From the NCBI GenBank assembly GCA_035630615.1, contig DASQKI010000054.1:1-6950 (forward strand): DNA of 6,950 nucleotides, read 5' to 3'. The DNA comes from DATFRX01 sp035630615 (GTDB lineage: Bacteria > Actinomycetota > Actinomycetes > Propionibacteriales > Nocardioidaceae). A model generated the notes under the pieces. It ran no database searches and was not told where the DNA came from. It saw only the letters and a list, made by a program, of their open reading frames with translations. This document shows positions 1-6,382 of this stretch, piece by piece; within the stretch, counting starts at the first letter, position 1; every line of letters begins with the position of its first letter. The position numbers and the translations under genes were made by a program.

Positions 1-774
1 GATCCGACGACCGGCCGGATGTGGAACTGGCAGGACGCCAAGATCGCCGTCGAGTACTTGTTCAGTGCCGGCCGGGTGACGATTGCCGGTCGGCGCAACT
101 TCGAGCGGCTCTACGACCTGACCGAGCGGGTCCTTCCGGCCGAGACCTTGGCGGCGCCGGCCGTCGAACCCGCCGAGGCGCAGCGCGAGCTGATCCGGAT
201 GGCCGCCCGCGCCCAGGGCATCGCGTCCGCCCGGGAGCTTTGCGGAGTCTCGGGCAACTCCGGCTACTACCCGCTCCCCCGCGAGTTGGCGGCGCGACGA
301 GTGGCCGAGCTGGTCGAGGCGGGCGACCTGATCCCGGTGCGACTATCCGAGTCGAAGCAGCAGCACTACCTGTCGCGCGAGGCACGGGAGCCGTCTGCCG
401 TGGCGGCGGGCGCGTTGCTGTCTCCGTTCGACTCGCTGATTTGGAACCGCGACCGCGCCCTCCGACTGTTCGACTTCCACTACCGGATCAGCATCTATAC
501 ACCGGCGGCCCAGCGCGTGCACGGCTACTACGTGCTGCCGTTCCTGCTCGGCGATCGACTGGTCGCACGCGTCGACCTCAAGGCCGACCGCAAGCAGGCC
601 AGGCTCGTCGTCCCGGTCGTCCACGTCGAGCCCGGGGCGGACCGCGACGAGGTCGCCACGGCGCTGGCCGCCGAGCTTCGGTTGATGGCCGGATGGCTCG
701 AGCTGGACGACGTGACGGTCGGTGGGCGCGGAGATCTGGCATCGTCGCTCACCCAGGCCCTCGCCCGGTGCTGA
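1..774 (+). CDS. YcaQ-like (HTH_42 / winged-helix) DNA glycosylase family protein, 5' end outside window
   Basis: The reading frame is open from base 1 (DPTTGR precedes the first Met), so the gene starts upstream and the ATG at 19 is internal. About 257 residues are visible. The family is usually near 400, so roughly the first 140 are missing. Recognisable family blocks are WNWQDAKIAVEYLFSAG followed by GRRNFERLYDLTERVLP near the visible N-terminus, then LLSPFDSLIWNRDR, and RVHGYYVLPFLLGDRLVARVDLKADR in the C-terminal part. Characterised members (E. coli YcaQ, Streptomyces AlkZ) are DNA glycosylases that unhook interstrand crosslinks or bulky alkyl lesions using a QxQ-type motif. That motif would lie in the unseen part, so catalysis cannot be judged here. 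Many actinobacterial paralogues are annotated only as winged-helix DNA-binding proteins. The stop codon lies 2 bp from the stop of the convergent neighbour. The family is confident, the activity is not. Confidence 0.88.
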   Translation, partial: DPTTGRMWNWQDAKIAVEYLFSAGRVTIAGRRNFERLYDLTERVLPAETLAAPAVEPAEAQRELIRMAARAQGIASARELCGVSGNSGYYPLPRELAARRVAELVEAGDLIPVRLSESKQQHYLSREAREPSAVAAGALLSPFDSLIWNRDRALRLFDFHYRISIYTPAAQRVHGYYVLPFLLGDRLVARVDLKADRKQARLVVPVVHVEPGADRDEVATALAAELRLMAGWLELDDVTVGGRGDLASSLTQALARC

Positions 775-776
775 CG

Positions 777-1325
777 TCAGGCCTCGACGAGGGTCTTGAG
801 CGCCGCGAGCCGATCGCGCCAGGCTGCCTTGGCCTCGGCGGCCGCCGCCTCCGACGGCAGACGGGCATGCTCGACCCCGACTTGGGTCTTGGTCGCGCCC
901 GACGGCACGAGGGTCACGCTCACCCGCTCACCGCCGTCGCCCCAGTCGAATCTCGCCGACCGGCCCGGCCGCATCGTGCGCTCGCGGACGGCGGCATTCG
1001 GCAGCCAGCGCCCGCGTACCGTCGGGTCGGCGAACGCCTCGTACAGTCGCTGCGCCGGGGCGGCGACGGACTTGCTGGCGGTGAGCGTGTACGTGCCGTC
1101 GCCGCGGCTGCCCGGGGCACGGACGCCGCGGGCCTCCTCGTACTCGACCGTGATCTTCTGGGCCCACCAGGCGCTGAGTCCGTGCTCGTCTTGGAGCCAG
1201 CCTGCGGTCTCCCGGTACGGTCGGTCGGCCGCTCCCCAGGCGTCGAGGACCGCGAACCATCCGTCGCGGTCGCGGCCCGTCGTACGTTGGAGCGCCGGCC
1301 GGGACTTTGATGCTTCAGTCGTCAT
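777..1325 (-). CDS. DUF4287 domain plus SRPBCC (AHSA1-like) domain protein
   Basis: This is a 182-residue protein with two parts. Residues about 14-68 (GRDRDGWFAVLDAWGAADR to HGLSAWWAQKITVEYEEARG) match the DUF4287 pattern, a small helical domain often found in front of AHSA1-type domains. Residues about 82-180 look like an SRPBCC/AHSA1 fold: the opening TASKSVAAPAQRLYEAFADP, the RGRWLP turn, FDWGDGGERVSVTLVP, and a C-terminal helix AAWRDRLAALKTLVEA. SRPBCC domains bind hydrophobic ligands or partner proteins; no specific ligand can be read from the sequence. I chose the ATG at 1325 over the in-frame TTG at 1352 because MTTEASKSRP is a typical N-terminus and the extension adds only nine residues. 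No clear Shine-Dalgarno is visible before either. It is convergent with the YcaQ-like gene and follows the 1390-1438 hairpin, so it is probably its own transcription unit. Confidence 0.85.
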   Translation of the reverse strand: MTTEASKSRPALQRTTGRDRDGWFAVLDAWGAADRPYRETAGWLQDEHGLSAWWAQKITVEYEEARGVRAPGSRGDGTYTLTASKSVAAPAQRLYEAFADPTVRGRWLPNAAVRERTMRPGRSARFDWGDGGERVSVTLVPSGATKTQVGVEHARLPSEAAAAEAKAAWRDRLAALKTLVEA

Positions 1326-1389
1326 GTCGAGATAGACCGTCGGCGCGCCCAAAACTCATCGCTCTACCGCCAGTGAAGCCACCACTGAG

Positions 1390-1438
1390 AGGACTCATCT
1401 TGCGCGACACACCGAGCGTGTCGCGCAAGATCGGTCCT
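1390..1438 (-). terminator. Strong inverted repeat downstream of the IclR gene, probable transcription terminator
   Basis: A 14-bp perfect inverted repeat (ATCTTGCGCGACAC at 1397-1410 pairing with 1418-1431) encloses a 7-nt loop. An outer 5-bp pairing (1390-1394 with 1434-1438) is separated by a 2-nt internal mismatch. It begins 22 nt beyond the IclR stop codon, where an operon terminator would sit, and ahead of the next minus-strand gene. No T-rich run follows on either strand, so it would be an atypical (I-shaped) terminator, common in actinobacteria. It could instead be a protein-binding site, since each arm holds CTTGCGCG, the core of the 32-bp repeat near the right end. Confidence 0.6.
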
Positions 1439-1459
1439 CCCAGCGCGGCCGGACGCACG

Positions 1460-2278
1460 TCAGCGGCGGTCGGAGGGGCCGGCGCCACCCCGGCTGACTG
1501 CCCGGGTCGCGACCAGCGCACCGTGTCGAACGGCCCGCTCGAGCTCCCATCGGCGTGCCGCGAAGTCGGGCGACGGAAGTGAGATCGCCACCGAGGCGAT
1601 GACCGCGCCCGCCGGCGACAGGACCGGGGCCGCGAGGCACGACAACCCGTTTTGGAACTCCCCTACCTCCAACGCGACGCCGGACTTGCGTACCTGCGCC
1701 AGATGCACCTCCAGCGTGGGCCGCTCGACGATGGTGTTGTCGGTGCAGCGGCGCAGCCCGACCCGGGCGAGATACTCCTCCCGGTCCTCGGGTGTCATCG
1801 CGGCGAGCATCACCTTGCCGAAGGCCGTCGCATGCGTCGCCTCGTGGAAGCCGACGTCGAGCACCCGTACTCGCGGCCGTCGCTTCGAGTCGACGACGTG
1901 CGCGATCACCACCTCGATCTCGCGATAGACCGCGTAGTATGCGGCGGCGTCGGCCTCGAGGTGCAGCCGTCGAATCGCGTCGGCGATCTGGCTCGGCACC
2001 TGCATCTGTCGCTCCAGCCCCTGCTCGAGCAGGCGGACCCGATAGCCGAGCGCATAGCGGTGCTCCTGCGCCAGGTGGATCACGTAGCCCGACTCGATCA
2101 GGGTGGCGAGCAGGTGGTAGGTCGACGGCACCGCGAGATCGAGATGCGCACCGATCTCCTTCGCCGTCACCCCCTCCGGACTCGCGGCGACGAACTCGAT
2201 CGCGCGCAGCGCCCTCGACACCGACTGGATCGTCCCGGCGACCGGAGGCTGCGACGGCGCGGCGTCAAAGGGGCTCAC
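1460..2278 (-). CDS. IclR-family transcriptional regulator
   Basis: This is a 272-residue protein in the usual IclR size range. The N-terminal winged helix spans residues about 16-75 (TIQSVSRALRAIEFV, the helix-turn-helix TAKEIGAHLDLAVPSTYHLLATL, then the wing ESGYVIHLAQEHRYALGYR). The C-terminal effector-binding domain shows the family blocks HATAFGKVMLA (149-159) and NGLSCLAAPVLSPAGAVIASVAISLP (210-235). The GTG at 2278 is preferred because a purine-rich GAGAGAGG sits 8 nt upstream and gives a typical length. An alternative GTG at 2344 overlaps the DUF59 stop as GTGA, which would suggest translational coupling and add 22 Arg/Ser-rich residues. It is the last gene of the minus-strand operon. 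IclR proteins commonly regulate catabolic genes in response to a pathway metabolite, so control of this operon or a linked pathway is likely but inferred. Confidence 0.9.
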   Translation of the reverse strand: MSPFDAAPSQPPVAGTIQSVSRALRAIEFVAASPEGVTAKEIGAHLDLAVPSTYHLLATLIESGYVIHLAQEHRYALGYRVRLLEQGLERQMQVPSQIADAIRRLHLEADAAAYYAVYREIEVVIAHVVDSKRRPRVRVLDVGFHEATHATAFGKVMLAAMTPEDREEYLARVGLRRCTDNTIVERPTLEVHLAQVRKSGVALEVGEFQNGLSCLAAPVLSPAGAVIASVAISLPSPDFAARRWELERAVRHGALVATRAVSRGGAGPSDRR

Positions 2279-2286
2279 AACGACAG

Positions 2287-2294
2287 CCTCTCTC
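2287..2294 (-). promoter_or_regulatory. Ribosome binding site deciding the IclR start
   Basis: GAGAGAGG on the minus strand lies 8 nt before the GTG at 2278. It supports this start over the upstream GTG at 2344 that overlaps the preceding gene's stop codon. Confidence 0.55.
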
Positions 2295-2340
2295 AATCCG
2301 CGCCGCGACGCAGCCCCATCGCGGCGACGTGTCGACGAGG

Positions 2341-3051
2341 TCACCCGGCCGCCCCCTCGTCGCGGCGGCCGTACCGCACGTCGAGCAACCCGCGACAAAA
2401 CGCCGCGTTGCCGTCGATGCTGATGCGGGTCGTCCGGGCGAGCCGCAGCTGGGCCGGCAGGTCGACCACGGTGATCGGGGTGCCATCGTCGTCCACGAGG
2501 AGTGGCGCGTCGTCGGCCGCCGGCAGGCCCAGGTCGAGTCGACGGCGCCGGAGCCGGTCGAGATCAGGCCCGGGCGGTACGTCACCGAGCGAGGCGGCGG
2601 CCAGGTCGGCGACGTCCCGCCCCGCCCTCACCAAGGCGGATGCACACCGCTCCTGGCCGGCCCGATGCGCCTTGCGTCGGAAGGTCAGCCGCAACTCGGC
2701 GAGCTCATCGTCTGCGAGCCCCGGAAACGAGCCGGCAAACCCCCGACGGGCGGCGACGCCAGCGTTGATCTCGTCCGAGGCGAAGTGGTCGAGAAGCCGG
2801 ACGATCACGCTCTCGACCCCAGGCACCTGGACGACCGCGTCGTAGGCGTCGGCCACCATGAGGTACGCGAAGTTCGGCGCACAGAAGTACGTCGGCAACC
2901 GAAGCTCGACGGTCACGATCCCGCCGTCCACGGCGACCGACCCGACGAAATCGAGGCTGGTGATCGACTCGTCGAGCTCCGGATCGCGCACCGTGCCCAG
3001 CGCGGCGTCGATGGCCGCCACGTCGACCCGTGGCGGCGTTCCGACCGTCAT
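2341..3051 (-). CDS. DUF59 / MIP18-family protein with long C-terminal extension (monooxygenase-cluster type)
   Basis: This is a 236-residue protein. Residues about 9-90 form a DUF59 (MIP18-like) domain: VDVAAIDAALGTVRDPELDESITSLDFV, a hydrophobic strand region, then LPTYFCAPNFAYLMVADAY with the conserved Cys at 57. DUF59 proteins such as SufT and MIP18 act in iron-sulfur cluster assembly or delivery. Single-domain members are near 100-150 residues; here about 140 further residues follow, with Cys at 136 and 219. A DUF59 protein of this kind is found beside the amidohydrolase in propane and acetone monooxygenase clusters of Rhodococcus and Mycobacterium, where its role is not established. Metal-centre maturation is a reasonable inference. 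The ATG at 3051 lies 8 nt after the amidohydrolase stop. An in-frame TTG at 3063 overlaps that stop (TTGA) and has GGAG 8 nt upstream, so the N-terminus is uncertain by four residues. Confidence 0.88.
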   Translation of the reverse strand: MTVGTPPRVDVAAIDAALGTVRDPELDESITSLDFVGSVAVDGGIVTVELRLPTYFCAPNFAYLMVADAYDAVVQVPGVESVIVRLLDHFASDEINAGVAARRGFAGSFPGLADDELAELRLTFRRKAHRAGQERCASALVRAGRDVADLAAASLGDVPPGPDLDRLRRRRLDLGLPAADDAPLLVDDDGTPITVVDLPAQLRLARTTRISIDGNAAFCRGLLDVRYGRRDEGAAG

Positions 3052-3059
3052 GGCGCCGC

Positions 3060-4088
3060 TCAAGCCACCGGCTCCGGCTCGGCTCCGATCGCACCCTCGG
3101 CCGACTCGGGTAGCCGCAGCTGCTCGGGAACGTCGATGTCGTAGAGCTTGGCCATGTTGAGGCCGAGGATCTTCTTCTTGACGTCGGTCGTGAGCGCCGG
3201 GTATTCGGTCATGTCCTCCGGGATCTCGAAGTCGACGAACCGTTCGATCAGCCAGGCCGGCGTCCAGATCGCATAGTCGCTGGCGAAGCTGATCCGATCC
3301 TCACCGATCCAGTAGAGGAGCTCGCCGACGATCTGCGCGAAATACCTCGGCCGAGAGTGGATGAACGGCATCGCGACGGCCAACCCGCCGTACACGTTGG
3401 GCTCCTGGGTCGCGATCCAGCAGAAGTCCTCCAGCCGCGGCAGCCCGACGTGCTCGACGATGAAGTTGAGCGCCGGGAACATCGAGGCCACGTCGTCCAC
3501 ATCGGCGACGTCGAACGCGTCCCGGTTGAGCGGATAGATCGTCGGACCCTTGTGGATGTGGATGTTCTTGATCCCGAGCTCCTGGCACTTCTCGAGATAG
3601 CGATACGACCAGGGATCGGTGAGCTTCCACCCCTTCGACTCGCCACGCCACTCGGCGGTGTAGAGCTTCACGCCTTTGAGCTGCCAGCGCTCGGCCAACC
3701 GAGCCAACGCCTCGAGCCCGGCCTCACCGTCACGCGGATCCCATGACCCGTTGACGATGAACTTGTCGGGATGCTTCTCCGCGAGTACGCCGTCCTGCTC
3801 GGTCGTGTTGAAGCCGTTGACGTAGAAGTCGGTGAGGTACGTCGGCTGGAAGATCCCGACGTCGACGTACCCGTCCTCGAACAGGTCCTTGAGGATCCGC
3901 TCCTCCGACTGCTTGAAGAAGTCCTCCTTCGACCACACCTGGTCCTCAGGACTGAGGTTGCGGTGGTAGTCGTAAAAGCAGTTGATGAACCCTTCTCCGT
4001 AGCGGTTTGCCTGGTTCGCCGGTGTCGCGTCCCACGCGTGGATGTGCCCGTCGACGATGAAGTAGCTGTCGCCGTTCTTGGTATACAT
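3060..4088 (-). CDS. Amidohydrolase-2 family metal-dependent hydrolase (propane/acetone monooxygenase cluster type)
   Basis: This is a 342-residue TIM-barrel amidohydrolase (PF04909 type). Visible metal-site residues are the HxH pair in VDGHIHAWD (His15, His17), Lys141 in GVKLYTAEW, His179 in NIHIHKGP, His213 in FIVEHVGLP, and Asp271 in ISFASDYAIW. The full set appears intact, so the protein should bind metal. Members of this superfamily hydrolyse C-N or C-O bonds or decarboxylate aromatic acids. The substrate of this subgroup is not known to me. Close look-alikes lie between the monooxygenase subunits and the DUF59 gene in actinobacterial prm/mim clusters. It is the second gene of the operon, 20 nt after the alcohol dehydrogenase stop. 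Its ATG has a strong purine tract (GGGAGGGGAG) immediately upstream. No signal peptide is seen, so it is cytoplasmic. Confidence 0.92.
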   Translation of the reverse strand: MYTKNGDSYFIVDGHIHAWDATPANQANRYGEGFINCFYDYHRNLSPEDQVWSKEDFFKQSEERILKDLFEDGYVDVGIFQPTYLTDFYVNGFNTTEQDGVLAEKHPDKFIVNGSWDPRDGEAGLEALARLAERWQLKGVKLYTAEWRGESKGWKLTDPWSYRYLEKCQELGIKNIHIHKGPTIYPLNRDAFDVADVDDVASMFPALNFIVEHVGLPRLEDFCWIATQEPNVYGGLAVAMPFIHSRPRYFAQIVGELLYWIGEDRISFASDYAIWTPAWLIERFVDFEIPEDMTEYPALTTDVKKKILGLNMAKLYDIDVPEQLRLPESAEGAIGAEPEPVA

Positions 4089-4091
4089 AGG

Positions 4092-4101
4092 CTCCCCTCC
4101 C
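4092..4101 (-). promoter_or_regulatory. Ribosome binding site of the amidohydrolase gene
   Basis: GGGAGGGGAG on the minus strand, with a GGAGG core 7 nt before the ATG at 4088. It lies in the 20-nt gap after the alcohol dehydrogenase stop codon, and fixes the amidohydrolase start. Confidence 0.75.
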
Positions 4102-4108
4102 TAGAGAG

Positions 4109-5137
4109 TCAGTTGGTGAGGATCGCGCGACCACCCGGGACCCGGCCGCCGTCGAGGTCGTCCAGCGCCTGCAGCGCATCGTCGAGGCTGTATTTCTTGG
4201 TCGACAGTCGGACGGCGCCAGTCGCGGCGAGCGTCATCAGGTCGACCAAGTCGTTGTAGGAACCGACGAGATTGCCGACCACGCTGATCTCGCGGGAGAT
4301 GATGTCGATCGTCGGGATGTCGACGTGACCGCCGTATCCGATGACGAAGTGTGAGCCGGCGTTCTTCGTCATCGCGACGCCCTCGGCCTCCGTGCCGTGC
4401 TCACCGACGAAGTCGAGGACGACCTGGGCGCCCTGTCCGTCGGTCTGCTCGAGGACCCGGTCGACGTGGCTGCCGTCGCTGAGCACGGTCGCGTGGGCGC
4501 CGAGCGCCTCGGCCTTGTCGAGCACCTCGGCGGAGCGGTCGATCACCGTGACGTGTGCCGCGGTCATCGCGAGCAGGCACTGGAGCCCGATGTGTCCGAG
4601 ACCGCCGGCCCCGATCAGTACGACCTCGGCTCCCGGGTGCAGCAGCGGGGCCGCCTTCCGAACGGCGTGGAAGGCGGTGAGTCCCGCGTCGGCCAGTGCC
4701 GCGACATCGGCCGGTTCCAAACCATCGTCGAGCTTGACGACCGACCGGATCGAGGTTTGGAGCAACTCGGCCATGCCGCCGTCGCGATTGATGCCGGGAA
4801 ACTCCGCGTCAGAGCAGTGCACGTCGTCGCCGGATCGGCAGGCGCGACACAGTCCGCAGGTGACGAGCGGATGCAAGATCACTTGGTCGCCCTCGTCGAG
4901 GCCACGTACGGCCGACCCCACGCCGACGACTGTGCCCGCGTTTTCGTGCCCGATCACGTACGGAAGCTCGACCCCGCTCTTTTCGGCCCACTGGCCCTCG
5001 ATGATGTGGAGGTCGGTCCGGCAGACACCGGCGGCGTCGACCTTGACGAGCACGTCCAGCGGGCCGCCGATGGTCGGTTCGGCGATGTTGTCGAGGCTGG
5101 GAGGCTTGCCGTACTCGTGGACTCGTACTGCTTTCAC
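4109..5137 (-). CDS. Zinc-dependent medium-chain alcohol dehydrogenase, probably NAD-dependent
   Basis: This is a 342-residue MDR alcohol dehydrogenase. The catalytic zinc ligands visible are Cys39 (GVCRTDLH), His64-Glu65 (IGHENAGTVVGVG) and Asp150 (ALADAGLTAFHAV). The structural zinc lobe is intact with Cys94, Cys97, Cys100 and Cys108 (TCGLCRACRSGDDVHC). The Rossmann fold has GAGGLG at 176-181 and an acidic Asp200 after the second strand (VTVID), which favours NAD over NADP. Such an enzyme reversibly oxidises an alcohol to an aldehyde or ketone. In propane monooxygenase clusters the neighbouring dehydrogenase is thought to act on the alcohol product. The GTG start at 5137 is well supported by AGGAGG 7 nt upstream. 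It is the first gene of the operon, facing away from the ArsR-type regulator across a 178-bp gap. Its exact substrate cannot be read from sequence. Confidence 0.93.
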   Translation of the reverse strand: MKAVRVHEYGKPPSLDNIAEPTIGGPLDVLVKVDAAGVCRTDLHIIEGQWAEKSGVELPYVIGHENAGTVVGVGSAVRGLDEGDQVILHPLVTCGLCRACRSGDDVHCSDAEFPGINRDGGMAELLQTSIRSVVKLDDGLEPADVAALADAGLTAFHAVRKAAPLLHPGAEVVLIGAGGLGHIGLQCLLAMTAAHVTVIDRSAEVLDKAEALGAHATVLSDGSHVDRVLEQTDGQGAQVVLDFVGEHGTEAEGVAMTKNAGSHFVIGYGGHVDIPTIDIISREISVVGNLVGSYNDLVDLMTLAATGAVRLSTKKYSLDDALQALDDLDGGRVPGGRAILTN

Positions 5138-5315
5138 CGCGGGTCCTCCTCGCCACGTCGGAATCGGTGCCTCTGATCGTGCGAAAGGTCGTGGGCGATG
5201 GAAACGGCTCTTCTCACCCTTCGATAACCATGCCGTTACGGTGCGTTACCGGACCTCGTCGACAACCGGCGAGCCTCCGTCGACCGCGGGACCTGACGTC
5301 CAGAACAATCGAGCC
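5138..5315. promoter_or_regulatory. Divergent intergenic region between the alcohol dehydrogenase operon and the ArsR-type gene
   Basis: This 178-bp gap must hold the operon promoter on the minus strand and a promoter for the plus-strand regulator. I could not identify convincing -35/-10 pairs or a -24/-12 element. The one structured stretch is 5223-5252. On the plus strand CGTTAC occurs at 5234-5239 and again at 5244-5249, exactly 10 bp (about one helical turn) apart, preceded by GATAACC at 5223-5229, an imperfect inverted partner (TAAC at 5225-5228 against GTTA at 5235-5238). This spacing is what a helix-turn-helix regulator binding one face of DNA would need, so it is a candidate operator. 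Confidence 0.45.
5145..5150 (-). promoter_or_regulatory. Ribosome binding site of the alcohol dehydrogenase gene
   Basis: A consensus AGGAGG on the minus strand, 7 nt before the GTG at 5137. It decides this non-ATG start and suggests efficient translation of the first operon gene. Confidence 0.8.
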
Positions 5316-6368
5316 ATGCCGATCACCGTCGCCGGGTTGCGCACCCTGCCGCCGGGCCAGCCGCTGCCGGTCGTGTCCCCGCTGGTCGAGATGGGGTCCG
5401 CGCTGCACGTCTTAGCCGATCCGTCGCACCACGATGCCGACGATTGGGCGGCGGCGGTCCGGTCAAGGATGCGCCCGGCCCTCCTACGCCGCACGACGGC
5501 CTGGGCGTGGACCAGCCAGGCGATTCGAGCCGCGCCTTTCCTCGCTGTGGAGTCGCCGACGACCGACTTCGAGTCCGAACTCGACCGACTCCGAGCGATT
5601 CCCTCCCGCCGGCTCGCGAGACAGCTGCTGCGACCGATCGCGCGGTCCGGGAATCTCGATCAGGCTCGCCGTTGGTCCCGGTCGCGTGCCGCGGCGGTCG
5701 TCCGGTGCGTCGACCTGCTGCTCGAGCGACCAGCCGACGGTGTAACGGAGTTCGCGGACTTCCTTGCCGAAGCGTGGGACGCGTGGTTTCACTCCGAGTG
5801 GGAGCGAGTCGCGCCGAGCTTGCGAGCCCGAACCCGCCGCCTGGCCCGCGACCTCGCCACCACCGGCAGCATCGCGCAGGCACTCGCGACGCTCGACGGC
5901 TCGGTCACACCGACGACAAGCGGCAGCGGCATTCGCATCGCCAAGGTCCAGAGCACCCGGCACGACGTGTCTCAGCGGGGGCTCGCAGTCGCACCGAGCG
6001 CCTTCATCTGGCCGCATCTTTACGTCGGCAACGTGCCCGGGCAGCCGCTGCTGTTGATCTGCCCGGCGGCGGCCGCCGGTGGCCAGGCCCGGATCGCTCC
6101 GACGGCGGAAGTGATGTCGCGAGCGGCCGCGCTGGCGCATCCGGCTCGGCTCGAGGCCGCCCGTGCGATCGCGACCGAGCCGCGTACCGCCGGCGAGATC
6201 TCGGCGTTGTGGGACATGGACCCGACCGCAGCCAACCGGCATCTGCGGGCGTTGGCCGCGGCGGGGCTGGCGCGAACGACCCGACGCGGACGATTCGTCC
6301 AGTACGGTCTCGACCTCGACGCGGTGCGAGGCCTCGGCGACGAGCTCGCCCTGCTCCTCCTCCGCTAA
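5316..6368 (+). CDS. DUF5937 domain, ArsR-type winged-helix transcriptional regulator
   Basis: This is a 350-residue protein with the two-part layout of DUF5937-ArsR regulators. The N-terminal about 260 residues carry the DUF5937-like region (VVSPLVEMGSALHVLADPSHH at 19-39, WDAWFHSEWERVAPSLRAR at 154-172, WPHLYVG at 232-238). The C-terminal winged helix spans about 268-335 (AALAHPARLEAARAIATEP, then TAGEISALWDMDPTAANRHLRAL, then the wing GLARTTRRGRFVQYGLD). No metal-binding CxC typical of classical ArsR sensors is visible. The frame is open far upstream, but family homology begins at this ATG and the codons before it are antisense to the dehydrogenase gene. No strong Shine-Dalgarno precedes it. 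It is transcribed divergently from the dehydrogenase operon and could regulate it, itself, or both. Leu33 is encoded by TTA (5412-5414), a rare codon in such genomes. Confidence 0.88.
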   Translation: MPITVAGLRTLPPGQPLPVVSPLVEMGSALHVLADPSHHDADDWAAAVRSRMRPALLRRTTAWAWTSQAIRAAPFLAVESPTTDFESELDRLRAIPSRRLARQLLRPIARSGNLDQARRWSRSRAAAVVRCVDLLLERPADGVTEFADFLAEAWDAWFHSEWERVAPSLRARTRRLARDLATTGSIAQALATLDGSVTPTTSGSGIRIAKVQSTRHDVSQRGLAVAPSAFIWPHLYVGNVPGQPLLLICPAAAAGGQARIAPTAEVMSRAAALAHPARLEAARAIATEPRTAGEISALWDMDPTAANRHLRALAAAGLARTTRRGRFVQYGLDLDAVRGLGDELALLLLR

Positions 6369-6382
6369 ACCCAAACCCCTTC

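Noticed and set aside
21..1310. Plus-strand frame of over 400 codons across the first two genes
   Set aside because: It is out of frame with the YcaQ-like gene and antisense to the DUF4287-SRPBCC gene; its product is low-complexity Arg/Gly/Ala-rich and matches nothing.
1326..1352. TTG-initiated extension of the DUF4287-SRPBCC gene
   Set aside because: It adds nine residues with no ribosome binding site; the ATG at 1325 gives a more typical N-terminus.
1652..3144. Long plus-strand open frames opposite the IclR and DUF59 genes
   Set aside because: They are Arg/Pro/Ser-rich antisense shadows of high-GC genes with no recognisable domain, while the minus strand encodes clear protein families.
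4341..5315. Open frame running upstream of the ArsR-type gene on the plus strand for almost 1 kb
   Set aside because: It is antisense to the well-supported alcohol dehydrogenase gene and shows no family resemblance; homology to DUF5937-ArsR proteins starts at the ATG at 5316.
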